NCBI GenBank assembly: GCA_947449835.1 | Contig: CANFSZ010000014.1 | Coordinates: 1-50,520, forward strand | Reading direction: 5' to 3' | DNA from: Opitutia bacterium | Lineage (GTDB): Bacteria; Verrucomicrobiota; Verrucomicrobiia; Opitutales; Opitutaceae | DNA: 50,520 nucleotides | Shown here: one piece after another, positions 36,848 through 44,647 of the stretch | How the letters are laid out: the number at the start of each line of letters is the position of its first letter | Numbering within the stretch: the first letter of the stretch is position 1 | Notes under the pieces: model-generated | Told to the model about the DNA's origin: nothing | Database searches by the model: none | Seen by the model: the letters and a program-made list of their open reading frames with translations, nothing else | Position numbers and translations under genes: made by a program

Positions 36848-37131
36848 TTGGAAGAGGAGACGCGAGCGCGGTGCGCAGCGAGGAGAGCTTGATGCTCGCG
36901 GAGGACGGTTTCGTTTTGACCAAGCAGCAGTTGATGTTCGCGCAAAATGTCCTGATGGAGTTTCACCTGCGCTTTGGCTTGAGTGAGCTCTCTGAACTCT
37001 TGGCCAAAATTCGAGATCAACACGGCGACAGAAATGCCCACGGCGAAAATAGCGCCAGCTAGCGCAAACTCTAACTGTTCGAGCAAAGCGCTCTCGTCGG
37101 GCGCTGATATGGGTTCTTCGCTCATGAACAT
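36844..37131 (-). CDS. Small membrane protein with C-terminal coiled coil
   Basis: A 95-residue protein not recognised as any named family. One hydrophobic helix (about residues 24-45, ALAGAIFAVGISVAVLI) is followed by a charged coiled coil with an internal repeat, LREHQLLLGQNE and LREHQALLAAHR, spaced 13 residues apart. It shares GTGA with the ThDP gene start and TAATG with the upstream small gene, so it is translationally coupled to both. It may anchor or assemble the sugar-modifying enzymes, but no function can be assigned. Confidence 0.65.
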   Translation of the reverse strand: MFMSEEPISAPDESALLEQLEFALAGAIFAVGISVAVLISNFGQEFRELTQAKAQVKLHQDILREHQLLLGQNETVLREHQALLAAHRARVSSSK

Positions 37132-37385
37132 TAGCGGGCCGAAGACGATTTCAACTCCGCTTGGATTTTGAGAATCTCCGCCTGCACGTTTTTAATTTTT
37201 CCCTGCGCCGCCACAATCTCGCCCTGCAAACGGATCCATTCCGCATTGGCTTGTTTATGCGCGTTGAAGCTTTTCACCCGACGCGGCAAGGAGGCACCGA
37301 GCGAGCCGGCCAACGACACCACCGCAATCGCCACGTAGAGATTGCGCTTTTTTTTGAGCCGAGAAATGGCGGGAGAATCGCTCAC
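37131..37385 (-). CDS. Small membrane protein with coiled-coil tail
   Basis: An 84-residue protein without a recognised family. A basic N-terminus (SRLKKKRN) precedes one hydrophobic helix (about residues 16-33), then a predicted coiled coil: LQGEIVAAQGKIKNVQAEIL, repeating in heptads. It is encoded four bases after the NeuB-like gene and shares one base with the next small gene. With its neighbour it forms a pair of single-pass coiled-coil proteins inside an operon otherwise made of soluble enzymes. Confidence 0.62.
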   Translation of the reverse strand: MSDSPAISRLKKKRNLYVAIAVVSLAGSLGASLPRRVKSFNAHKQANAEWIRLQGEIVAAQGKIKNVQAEILKIQAELKSSSAR

Positions 37386-37388
37386 GGA

Positions 37389-38888
37389 TTAATCGACCCA
37401 GTTGGTGACGTAGGTTTTGCGGTTCGGATTCTGCGCGATCGTAGCATCGGTGTAATACGAATCCGACTGGGCATACGCGGAGGAGATCTCTTCGATCACC
37501 GCGCCTCCGAGACTTTTGAACGCGTGTTTCACCCGGCGCGGGATGATCACAACATCGTTTTTTCGCACCGTGCGCGTGACGCCCTCGAGCATCAGTTCGA
37601 TCTCGCCGTGCAAGAGGTGATACGTCTCGTCTTTCAACTCGTGCCATTGCTCAGGGTGCGCCTGACCGGGCAAAACCAAAATCACGCGCTTACAATAGGC
37701 CTCGCGGTTCACGACCGTGATCGTGGTGGTGCCAAACTCGCGAAAACGCTCCAGGCCGTAATGGTGCGAGACTTCGAGCTCCAGCTGCGTCGGCACGATG
37801 GCGCCGGAGGTTTTGAGCATCGCCTTGGCGTCGCGCACGATGCCGTGAATCACGCTGCGGGTGTCGGTGGCGTCGACGTCCACGCGCATGATCGCTTCGT
37901 TGACCGCGTAGGCGCGTTTCGCGCGGTACTCGGTGTATTTTGAAAGATCCTGGCCGACGAGTTGGCCGGCGGTGCCAGGGATCGAGAGAAACACGTCTTC
38001 GAGCTTAATGACTTCACCCGCCTGGATGGCACGCCGCACGAAAACCGCCCGATGCAAATCCCCGAGCGTGCGTTGTTCCGCCGCCGAGAAACCGTGACGC
38101 CGGCCGCTGACGCCACACATGGCTTGGGCGCGTCGCGCGGCTTCGAGCCAAAGGCGGATTTGCGCGGGCGTCGCGGAATAGGCGTTGATCGCGTATTTCT
38201 CCGTCGGCACGCCGACGTGTTTTTCAAAAAGCGTGGCGCCTTTGGCGATGGCCATCATCACGGCTTCGCACTGTTCCGGCGATTCGTGAGTCGAGTAACC
38301 GATCTCAACGCCCGCGTAACGTTTTTGGAGCAGCTCGATCTGATTCAGCTGCAAGTTGTCGTCCGCGGTAGGGTATTCGCCCACGCAATGCATGACGGCG
38401 AGCGGCTTATCGCGGTGTTGGTAAAAACTCACGATGCGATCGATATCGTCGAAGGATTCACCTGCCGTCGAGATGACGAGGGGCAGCTGCGTCGACGCGA
38501 TTTTCTCGGCGAGCGGCCAATCCGTGAGGTAGCAGCTCGGGACTTTGAGGTAATCGTAACCGTGCTCGACGATTTTATCCACGGAAGCGTTGTCCCAAGG
38601 CGTGCACATCGAAATAAAACCCTGTTCGACGATGGCGTCTTTAATGCGGCGATAATCGTCCCAACTCAGAGCGGTCTCGGAAAACCGTTTCACGAATTTC
38701 AGATCCGTGCGGGCGCGAAAATCGGGGTGAATGAAGTCCGGCAGATGCCGGTATTGCAGCTTCACCGCGAAGCGAAAATCAAAGCCTGCACACACCTCGC
38801 GCAACTCGCGCACGATCCTGATCCCATGAGCGACATCGCCCATGTGGTTGTTGGCCATCTCAAAAATAAACAGCGGCTGGGAAGACAT
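37389..38888 (-). CDS. NeuB-like sialic-acid-synthase-family enzyme with SAF and cupin domains
   Basis: A 499-residue three-domain protein. An N-terminal NeuB TIM barrel (about residues 5-255) shows FEMANNHMGDVAHG, SMCTPWDNASVD, KVPSCYLTDWPL and GYSTHE. A SAF/antifreeze-like domain (about 275-345) follows, then a C-terminal cupin (about 390-480) with HPEQWHELKDETYHLLHGEI. NeuB enzymes condense phosphoenolpyruvate with an amino sugar to give a nonulosonic acid. Here no NeuA or NeuC is nearby and the enzyme heads an operon with a ThDP enzyme, so the product may differ from sialic acid. Confidence 0.85.
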   Translation of the reverse strand: MSSQPLFIFEMANNHMGDVAHGIRIVRELREVCAGFDFRFAVKLQYRHLPDFIHPDFRARTDLKFVKRFSETALSWDDYRRIKDAIVEQGFISMCTPWDNASVDKIVEHGYDYLKVPSCYLTDWPLAEKIASTQLPLVISTAGESFDDIDRIVSFYQHRDKPLAVMHCVGEYPTADDNLQLNQIELLQKRYAGVEIGYSTHESPEQCEAVMMAIAKGATLFEKHVGVPTEKYAINAYSATPAQIRLWLEAARRAQAMCGVSGRRHGFSAAEQRTLGDLHRAVFVRRAIQAGEVIKLEDVFLSIPGTAGQLVGQDLSKYTEYRAKRAYAVNEAIMRVDVDATDTRSVIHGIVRDAKAMLKTSGAIVPTQLELEVSHHYGLERFREFGTTTITVVNREAYCKRVILVLPGQAHPEQWHELKDETYHLLHGEIELMLEGVTRTVRKNDVVIIPRRVKHAFKSLGGAVIEEISSAYAQSDSYYTDATIAQNPNRKTYVTNWVD

Positions 38889-38950
38889 GCAGTGCAGAAC
38901 AAAATCTTAGCACCACCCCCATGAGGTCAACGCTGCTCTCCTAGAGCGAT

Positions 38951-39316
38951 TTAATCCGACTTAGTATCCGAGAGCGAATTAATCTCTGGTATCGATTCCA
39001 ATTGCTCAAGGAATCGAGGTAGCTGCCCAGAGACGATACCCCACACGACGGAATCTTCGATGTGTTCATAAGCATGAACCAAGATATTTCTGAATCCGAT
39101 GATCGCAGGCCAATCTCCGATCACCCTCAAATCTTCCGGTCGCTTGCGACGGATACGGGCCAAAGCCTCGCCGATAATCTCAAACTTGCGTTCGATGGCA
39201 GAGGATAACATTTCGTCGCGACAATAATCTTCATAACTCCGACCTGCGGCAAAGCGCGTAATTGCGCGAGCAGCCTCCCTCGCGTCGTAATAATGCTTAA
39301 GTGAAGTCTCGTCCAT
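38951..39316 (-). CDS. hepT: HEPN-domain protein (HepT-like toxin)
   Basis: A 121-residue DUF86/HEPN protein. The signature RNILVHAYEHI contains the RxxxxH ribonuclease motif followed by a tyrosine, as in HepT. The body (KFEIIGEALARIRRKRPEDL) is typical of DUF86. It overlaps the upstream MNT gene by 20 bases, giving the standard MntA-HepT pair. It would be an RNase toxin silenced by AMPylation through MntA. Confidence 0.88.
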   Translation of the reverse strand: MDETSLKHYYDAREAARAITRFAAGRSYEDYCRDEMLSSAIERKFEIIGEALARIRRKRPEDLRVIGDWPAIIGFRNILVHAYEHIEDSVVWGIVSGQLPRFLEQLESIPEINSLSDTKSD

Positions 39317-39614
39317 GGACCATGGTTAGATCACGTTCCATACTGCGTTTCAGAAAAGGATTACGAACCATACGCGGAGTGACGAGCTGCACCGGTCGGC
39401 CAAAACGGAGGGAGGCCTCAGTGATAAATCCAAAGTACCGATCGGCCATCGTTGCGGGTGTCGGATTTTCAAATTCAGCTAAAAAATCAATATCACTATT
39501 TTCACCATTTTCTCCCCGAGCAACTGATCCAAATAGACCAAGTTGGCTTACCCCGAAACGCTGACAAAGATCAGCACTCTGTGAGACAATTTGCTCTTTT
39601 AGCGAGGTAGACAT
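39297..39614 (-). CDS. mntA: MntA-like nucleotidyltransferase antitoxin
   Basis: A 105-residue minimal nucleotidyltransferase. LGLFGSVARGENGENSDIDF contains the GSxARGE and SDID catalytic elements, placed near the N-terminus as usual. I choose the ATG at 39614; an in-frame TTG two codons earlier is possible. In characterised modules it transfers AMP to the HEPN partner's tyrosine to disable it. It lies between the SDR gene and the NeuB-like gene. Confidence 0.88.
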   Translation of the reverse strand: MSTSLKEQIVSQSADLCQRFGVSQLGLFGSVARGENGENSDIDFLAEFENPTPATMADRYFGFITEASLRFGRPVQLVTPRMVRNPFLKRSMERDLTMVHGRDFT

Positions 39615-39659
39615 GACCAACGTGAATATAGTGTTGGATGGCAGCGTGATGATTGGGCG

Positions 39660-40739
39660 TCAATAATGCACTACCCGCCTCCAACCTTTTGCCGAGCGTC
39701 GGATGGTTTCCGAGAGGTTGATCGTTTCGCACAAACCTAGTTCCTCGCGCGCTCGCGCGGTGGACGGGACGAAGCGGTGCGGCAACTGGCCCGCGAGCGG
39801 CTTCTGCAGGACTTTGACTTCCGCCAAGCCAAATTCTCCTGCGATCATTTCGGCCAATTGGCGCAACGTCACCGCCTGCTCCGAGCCCACATTGTAAGCC
39901 CGGCCCGCCGTGCCCCGCGCATACATCGTCCAAAGCCAGACCGTAAGATCCACGGCGTGCAGATATGAACGCACCGGCGTACCATCACCCGTCAACACGA
40001 TGGGCCGACCCGCCAGCGCATCCCGCATGAAATTCCCAAAGGCAAATTTCCCATCGAGCGGCAGCCCCGGACCCGCAAAAGTAAACCCGCGCGCGATTAC
40101 CGTCTGCAGTCCGTGGGTGCTCGCGTACTCCGCACACAACACCTCAGCCTGACGTTTCGCTTCGCCAGAAATCGCATACGCATCCGTCGTCCGCGTGACA
40201 TCGGGGCGACCCGCAAACGTCTCCGGCAGCAGTGCCAGATCTGACGGTTGACGCCCGTAAACCGAGCCGGAACTCGCGAACAAAAACCGCCGCGCTCCCG
40301 TCGCCACGGCCACGTCGAGCGCGCGCCGCGTGCCACCCGTGATCACGTCCACCGCTCGCTCGGGCGACGCAACCGTCGCGGCCGAGTCGGCTTCCGTGGC
40401 CAGATGAATCACACCGTCGAAATGCCGCGGCGCAAACGCCTCGGGCCGCATCGTCGCGACCGAACCCTGCACCCAATCTAATGCGCCCGCCGCCGCTAGG
40501 TGCGGCATTTTTTTCAAAAATGCGGTCGGGTCGCGGGAGATCACCGTCGCGCGCAGGCCGGCATTGTAGTGCACATTTGCGGCCAGCAGACTCTCCAACA
40601 TCCATCGACCAAAAAAACCCGTGCCGCCGGTCACCAACACGTGCGAGCCGCGCAGCTCCGTCCACAACGGCTCCGTCGCGCCCAGCACGAGCGCAACATC
40701 TTCGACCGGCAGCGGCGACCCCAACCTTAGCTCACCCAC
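39660..40739 (-). CDS. NAD-dependent epimerase/dehydratase (CDP-sugar reductase candidate)
   Basis: An SDR enzyme of about 359 residues, with the cofactor site VLVTGGTGFFGRWMLESL and the typical SSGSVYG. Where YxxxK is expected it has SGEAKRQAE, so the catalytic tyrosine appears to be a serine. Directly after rfbF, rfbH and rfbG it would reduce or epimerise the CDP-4-keto-3,6-dideoxysugar (RfbJ/YerF position). The start is uncertain: GTG at 40739 overlaps rfbF by 13 bases. Confidence 0.75.
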   Translation of the reverse strand: MGELRLGSPLPVEDVALVLGATEPLWTELRGSHVLVTGGTGFFGRWMLESLLAANVHYNAGLRATVISRDPTAFLKKMPHLAAAGALDWVQGSVATMRPEAFAPRHFDGVIHLATEADSAATVASPERAVDVITGGTRRALDVAVATGARRFLFASSGSVYGRQPSDLALLPETFAGRPDVTRTTDAYAISGEAKRQAEVLCAEYASTHGLQTVIARGFTFAGPGLPLDGKFAFGNFMRDALAGRPIVLTGDGTPVRSYLHAVDLTVWLWTMYARGTAGRAYNVGSEQAVTLRQLAEMIAGEFGLAEVKVLQKPLAGQLPHRFVPSTARAREELGLCETINLSETIRRSAKGWRRVVHY

Positions 40740-41503
40740 GGCGCGCGTCCTTCGTCCCAGAGGCGGTTGAGCAACGTGAACTCTTGGTACGTGTCCATCG
40801 GTTGCCAAAAACCTTCGTGGCGGCAGGCCGCGAGTTTACCCTCGGCCGCCAAGCGACGCAGGGGCGCTTCCTCGAGCATCATCCCCGGTTGCTCCGGCAA
40901 ATAATCAAACAACGCCGACTCACAGACCATGAAGCCGCCGTTAATGTAACCGGTTTCGGTTTGCGGTTTTTCGTTGAAACTTTCGACGCGGCCGTCGGCG
41001 GTGAGACCGATTTCACCGAAGCGACCCGGCGGATGCACCGCACTGAGCGTGACGACCGCGCCGGCTTTACGGTGAAACGCGAGGAGCGCATCGAGATCGA
41101 TATTTCCCACGCCATCGCCGTAGGTGAGAAAAAACGTTGCCTGGCCAACATGCGAGCGCACGGCGCGGAGCCGGTCCGCGGTGAGCGCGTTGAGTCCCGT
41201 CTCGCAGAGCGTCACTTGCCAATCGGCGTCGATCTGCGGCGTATGAAAACGCGGAGCCTCGGGCCGACCCAGCGCGAGCGTGACGTCGCGATTGTGCCAC
41301 GCGTGATTTTTAAAATAATCACGGATCAGGTCGCCCTTGTAACCGAGACAGAGGACAAAATCTTTGTGCCCATAACGGGCGTACCGCTCCATGATGTGCC
41401 ACAAAATCGGGCGCTCGCCGATCGGCACCATCGGCTTGGGCCGATATTCGGTTTCTTCGCGCAAACGCGTACCTTTGCCGCCGCAGAGAATCACTGTCTT
41501 CAT
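40727..41503 (-). CDS. rfbF: Glucose-1-phosphate cytidylyltransferase (RfbF)
   Basis: A 258-residue nucleotidyltransferase starting KTVILCGGKGTRLREETEY, the diagnostic pyrophosphorylase signature for RfbF, followed by KPMVPIGERPILWHIM. It makes CDP-glucose from CTP and glucose-1-phosphate, the entry to CDP-3,6-dideoxyhexoses. Its ATG overlaps the rfbH stop as ATGA. It sits with rfbG and rfbH in one operon. Confidence 0.93.
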   Translation of the reverse strand: MKTVILCGGKGTRLREETEYRPKPMVPIGERPILWHIMERYARYGHKDFVLCLGYKGDLIRDYFKNHAWHNRDVTLALGRPEAPRFHTPQIDADWQVTLCETGLNALTADRLRAVRSHVGQATFFLTYGDGVGNIDLDALLAFHRKAGAVVTLSAVHPPGRFGEIGLTADGRVESFNEKPQTETGYINGGFMVCESALFDYLPEQPGMMLEEAPLRRLAAEGKLAACRHEGFWQPMDTYQEFTLLNRLWDEGRAPWVS

Positions 41504-42975
41504 GGTTGGGAGTTCGATTTTTTCACCGCGACTCGACAAAAATCGCTGACGGTTTCGACCATGTAATCGATCATGGGCGCGGTCAAACCGGGATACACGC
41601 CGATGAAAAGCGCGGAGCGCATCAGCCGATCCGCTCCGGCCAATTCGCCCACGGTGCGGAAGGCCGCGGGGTTGTCGCGGCGCAGTTGGACGAAGGCGGG
41701 CTGGCGCGTCAAGTTGCCGCCAAAGAGGCGACGGTTGCCGATTTTTTTCTCGTCGAGATGCCGCGCCAGTTGCGCGACGGAGAACGGTGCGTCGTCGCGC
41801 ACGAGCAACATAAAGCCAAACCAAGATGGATCGGAGCGCGGGCCGGCTTGGGCGTCGGCGTGCGTCCACGCAAAGCCGTCGGGCCGCCAAGCCTTGGCGT
41901 GCGTCGGCAGGGAAAATTCGAAATACGTTTCGAGCGCGGCTAGACCGGCGCGGAGACGTTGCCAATTTTGGCGACGGGCGACGCCAAATGCTTCGACGCG
42001 GCGCAACTGGATGCGACCGATGGCCGCCTGCAGATCGAGCGGTTTGAGATTATACCCGAGGTGGCTGTAGATGTATTTGTGATCGTAGCCTTCGGGCAGT
42101 TCGCCGAGCTGCCAGCCGAAGCGTTTGCCACACGTATTGTCCACGCCACTCCCGCACCAGCAATCGCGTCCCCAATCGCGAAAACTTTCCACGATGACTT
42201 TGAAGCGCATGTCGCGCGCGATGTTTACGGCCCCACCCTCGCCCATCGTCATGTGATGCGGGGGATAAAACGACTGCGTGGAAAGATCGCCAAAGGTGCC
42301 CGTCGCTTGCGCGGCTTGGCCCGCGAACGCGTAGCGGCTCCCCAGCGCATCGCAGTTGTCTTCGATTAAATAGAGATCGTGCGCGCGGCAGAACGCGGTG
42401 ACGGCGGTCAGGTCAAAAGGATTCCCCAGCGCGTGGGCTAGCATGACCGCCTTGGTGCGCCCCGGTTGGAACGCGGCCTCGAGTTGCGAAATGTCGGCGT
42501 TGCCAGTGACGGGATCGTTGTCGATGAAGACGGGAACGGCACCGTGTTGCACGATGGGCGTTACGGTGGTCGGAAAACCTGCGGCGCAGGTGATGACTTC
42601 ATCGCCGGGGCGCAGACGCTTAGGCGCCGGCAACTTGGCCGAAGTCAGAGCGGCAATCGCGAGCAGATTCGCCGAGGAACCAGAGTTCACCAGCAGCGAG
42701 CGTTGCACATTCAGATAAGCGGCCAACTCGCGCTCCATCGCCTCGCCCTCGACGCCGAGGGTCAGCCAAAAATCGAGGGATGATTTTACAGCCGCCTCGA
42801 CTTCGTCGGCATCAAACACGCGCGCCGCGTAAGGCACCGGAGTGAAGCCGGGGACAAAAGCCGTCTCGCGCTGCGCCGCCGGGCGATTGGCTGCGTGGAC
42901 TAAGGTCGCCCGCAGGCGCGTCAGGCGCAAAATCTCGGCCGTCAATGCTGGCTCGCTGTGCTCGGAAAAACTCAT
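41500..42975 (-). CDS. rfbH: CDP-4-keto-6-deoxyglucose 3-dehydrase (RfbH, E1)
   Basis: A 491-residue PMP-dependent dehydrase of the DegT fold. The usual PLP lysine is replaced by histidine in FYPPHHMTMGEGGAV, the hallmark of E1. Cysteines in DCWCGSGVDNTCGKRF supply the [2Fe-2S] site. It removes the C3 hydroxyl of CDP-4-keto-6-deoxyglucose together with an NADH reductase (RfbI/E3). No such reductase gene is seen in the window. It shares ATGA with rfbG upstream and rfbF downstream. Confidence 0.94.
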   Translation of the reverse strand: MSFSEHSEPALTAEILRLTRLRATLVHAANRPAAQRETAFVPGFTPVPYAARVFDADEVEAAVKSSLDFWLTLGVEGEAMERELAAYLNVQRSLLVNSGSSANLLAIAALTSAKLPAPKRLRPGDEVITCAAGFPTTVTPIVQHGAVPVFIDNDPVTGNADISQLEAAFQPGRTKAVMLAHALGNPFDLTAVTAFCRAHDLYLIEDNCDALGSRYAFAGQAAQATGTFGDLSTQSFYPPHHMTMGEGGAVNIARDMRFKVIVESFRDWGRDCWCGSGVDNTCGKRFGWQLGELPEGYDHKYIYSHLGYNLKPLDLQAAIGRIQLRRVEAFGVARRQNWQRLRAGLAALETYFEFSLPTHAKAWRPDGFAWTHADAQAGPRSDPSWFGFMLLVRDDAPFSVAQLARHLDEKKIGNRRLFGGNLTRQPAFVQLRRDNPAAFRTVGELAGADRLMRSALFIGVYPGLTAPMIDYMVETVSDFCRVAVKKSNSQP

Positions 42976-44078
42976 GCAGGGGAAGTTTGGGCAAAGGCTT
43001 GGATTTGGCGACGAGTGAAGACGCCGGCTTCAGTAGCGGGAGCTTGATACCAAGCAATCGTTTGCGCGACCGCTGTTTCAAATCCCCAGCGCGGCGCCCA
43101 GCCCAACACCGCGCGGGCTTTGTCGGTCGCGAGGTGCAACAATTTCGCCTCGTGCGGCGCGGAGGCATCGGAAGCGTCTTCCCAAGCACCGGGAGCGTAC
43201 TTGAGCATTTCTCCCACCAGATCGCGCACCGTACGATGGTCCGACGGGATCGGGCCAAAGTTAAATGCGCCACAGACTTCGCCCATGCGCGACGCGGATC
43301 GACTCAATAGCGCCGCATATATCTCCTCCGCTAAAAGCATGTAACCGCCGAGCGGCTCAAGTACGTGTTGCCACGGGCGAATCGCAGCTGGATTGCGCAC
43401 GCGAATCGGCTGTTGGGCGGCCAAGGCGCGCAAACTGTCGGGCACGATGCGATCCTGCGCCCAATCACCGCCACCGATGACGTTACCCGCACGCGCCGTG
43501 CTGATGCCGACGGGCGGCACGAGCCCGGCGACGATTTTATCCACGGGGAAAAAAGAATCACGCCACGAAGCGGTGACCAATTCCACGGCGGCTTTGCTGG
43601 CGCTGTAAGGATCGCGACCGCCGAGCGCATCGCCCTCGCGATAAAGCCGACCCGCCTCGTGGTTGGTGTAGCATTTGTCGCTCGTCACGATCACGACCGC
43701 GCAGGGTTTCGTGAGGCTGCGCAGGGCGGATAGCACATGGGCCGTCCCTGTGACATTGGTGGTGAATGTCTCCAAGGGATCAGCGTACGAACGCCGCACC
43801 AACGCCTGCGCTGCGAGGTGGAATACAAAATCAGGCTGCACGTCCTGCACGCAGGCCGCGACGGCGGCTTCGTCTCTCACATCACCGATGCGATGCTCCA
43901 TTCGCGGCGCCAAACCGAGTTGATCAAAAAGCGACGGCTCCGTCGGCGCCGGTAAACTGAAACCGTAGACCTCAGCGCCCAAGGCTAGGAGCCATTCGGA
44001 CAGCCAAGCGCCCTTAAAGCCCGTGTGACCGGTAACAATAACTCGCTTGCCTGAAAAAACCCGGCCGACGGGAAGCAT
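42972..44078 (-). CDS. rfbG: CDP-glucose 4,6-dehydratase (RfbG)
   Basis: A 368-residue SDR enzyme with VIVTGHTGFKGAWLSEWL, the form of the cofactor motif specific to CDP-glucose dehydratases, and the catalytic YSASKAAVE. It forms CDP-4-keto-6-deoxyglucose, the substrate of RfbH. It is the first gene of the minus-strand operon, which then runs rfbH, rfbF and the SDR. The promoter must lie in the 569-base divergent gap at 44079-44647, which contains tandem repeats. Confidence 0.94.
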   Translation of the reverse strand: MLPVGRVFSGKRVIVTGHTGFKGAWLSEWLLALGAEVYGFSLPAPTEPSLFDQLGLAPRMEHRIGDVRDEAAVAACVQDVQPDFVFHLAAQALVRRSYADPLETFTTNVTGTAHVLSALRSLTKPCAVVIVTSDKCYTNHEAGRLYREGDALGGRDPYSASKAAVELVTASWRDSFFPVDKIVAGLVPPVGISTARAGNVIGGGDWAQDRIVPDSLRALAAQQPIRVRNPAAIRPWQHVLEPLGGYMLLAEEIYAALLSRSASRMGEVCGAFNFGPIPSDHRTVRDLVGEMLKYAPGAWEDASDASAPHEAKLLHLATDKARAVLGWAPRWGFETAVAQTIAWYQAPATEAGVFTRRQIQAFAQTSPA

Positions 44079-44209
44079 AATTAAAAGATAGTTTCACGAA
44101 AGGCATTTTGAAACCAAGAAAGAAATCCTGCGCGCGCTCATCCAAAATCCCACTTCACCATGGTTGCAGTACCATGACGACGCTCCACGCGAGAAGTAGC
44201 AGGATCACG

Positions 44210-44239
44210 CCGCGTTTTTCGGCGGGTTAAAAACGCGGC
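44210..44239. terminator. Hairpin-forming inverted repeat (possible terminator-like element)
   Basis: CCGCGTTTTT and AAAAACGCGG are perfectly complementary 10-base arms separated by about 10 bases. The element sits upstream of both divergent genes, where a terminator is not expected, so a regulatory hairpin or a repeat relic is equally possible. Confidence 0.35.
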
Positions 44240-44299
44240 GCAGGTTTTTTAACGTGATTTACACATCCAGCCAAATCGACCGGTGCGTGAGGTCTTTGC

Positions 44300-44488
44300 C
44301 GTTTTTTCAAGGTCGATGGTCGCGCTTTCAGGCAAGCTTGCGGCTCTTTCATGGTAGACTGCGGTGCTTTCGCGCAACCTTGCCGTTGATACGCGCTACC
44401 TCGCCGCGTTTTCAAAGTCCGTGACATTTTTCCACGGTACCTCGCGACTCATTCACGCTCGCTGGCGAGGCTTTCACGGTAGCTGGCG
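44300..44488. repeat. Degenerate 21-nt tandem repeat array, about nine units
   Basis: Successive 21-base blocks share a pattern close to CTTTCACGGTAGCTGGCGG with two variable bases: examples begin at about 44321, 44342, 44363, 44426, 44447 and 44468. One unit join around 44425 is shifted by a base. The most similar copies are at the right end (44447-44488), and similarity fades to the left. The 21-base period equals seven codons, and the minus strand reads as heptads such as ASYRESL, yet the frame shifts and stops. There are no unique spacers, so it is not a CRISPR array. Confidence 0.75.
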
Positions 44489-44647
44489 GCGAAGAACAGT
44501 TCCTTCAGCCAGCTAATCATATTCTCTTCCAATCGATGCGTGGCGTGGGGCAATTCATCCAGCCTCCGGCTCACGCGTGGCACACCGCCGATTGTTGCTT
44601 CGACAGGTGCACGTTTAAGCGTTCCACTACGCGACAACGTTTGTCTG

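Larger units (their letters stand above)
44079..44647. other. Divergent intergenic region between rfbG and the aminotransferase
   Basis: About 570 bases without a convincing gene. It must hold the promoters of two divergent operons. Its centre is occupied by a degenerate 21-nt tandem repeat (44300-44488, listed separately). A GC-rich inverted repeat, CCGCGTTTTT with AAAAACGCGG near 44210-44239, could form a strong hairpin. Short open frames across the repeat on the minus strand show 7-residue periodicity but no known protein family. Confidence 0.55.

Noticed and set aside
40727..41965. A longer reading of rfbF starting at 41965
   Set aside because: The extra N-terminal region is an Arg-rich shadow of rfbH; the proper start at 41503 begins with the KTVILCGGKGTRL signature and overlaps the rfbH stop.
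44300..44488. A CRISPR array interpretation of the 21-nt repeats
   Set aside because: Repeats are directly adjacent and degenerate with no unique spacers of constant length, and no cas genes are present.
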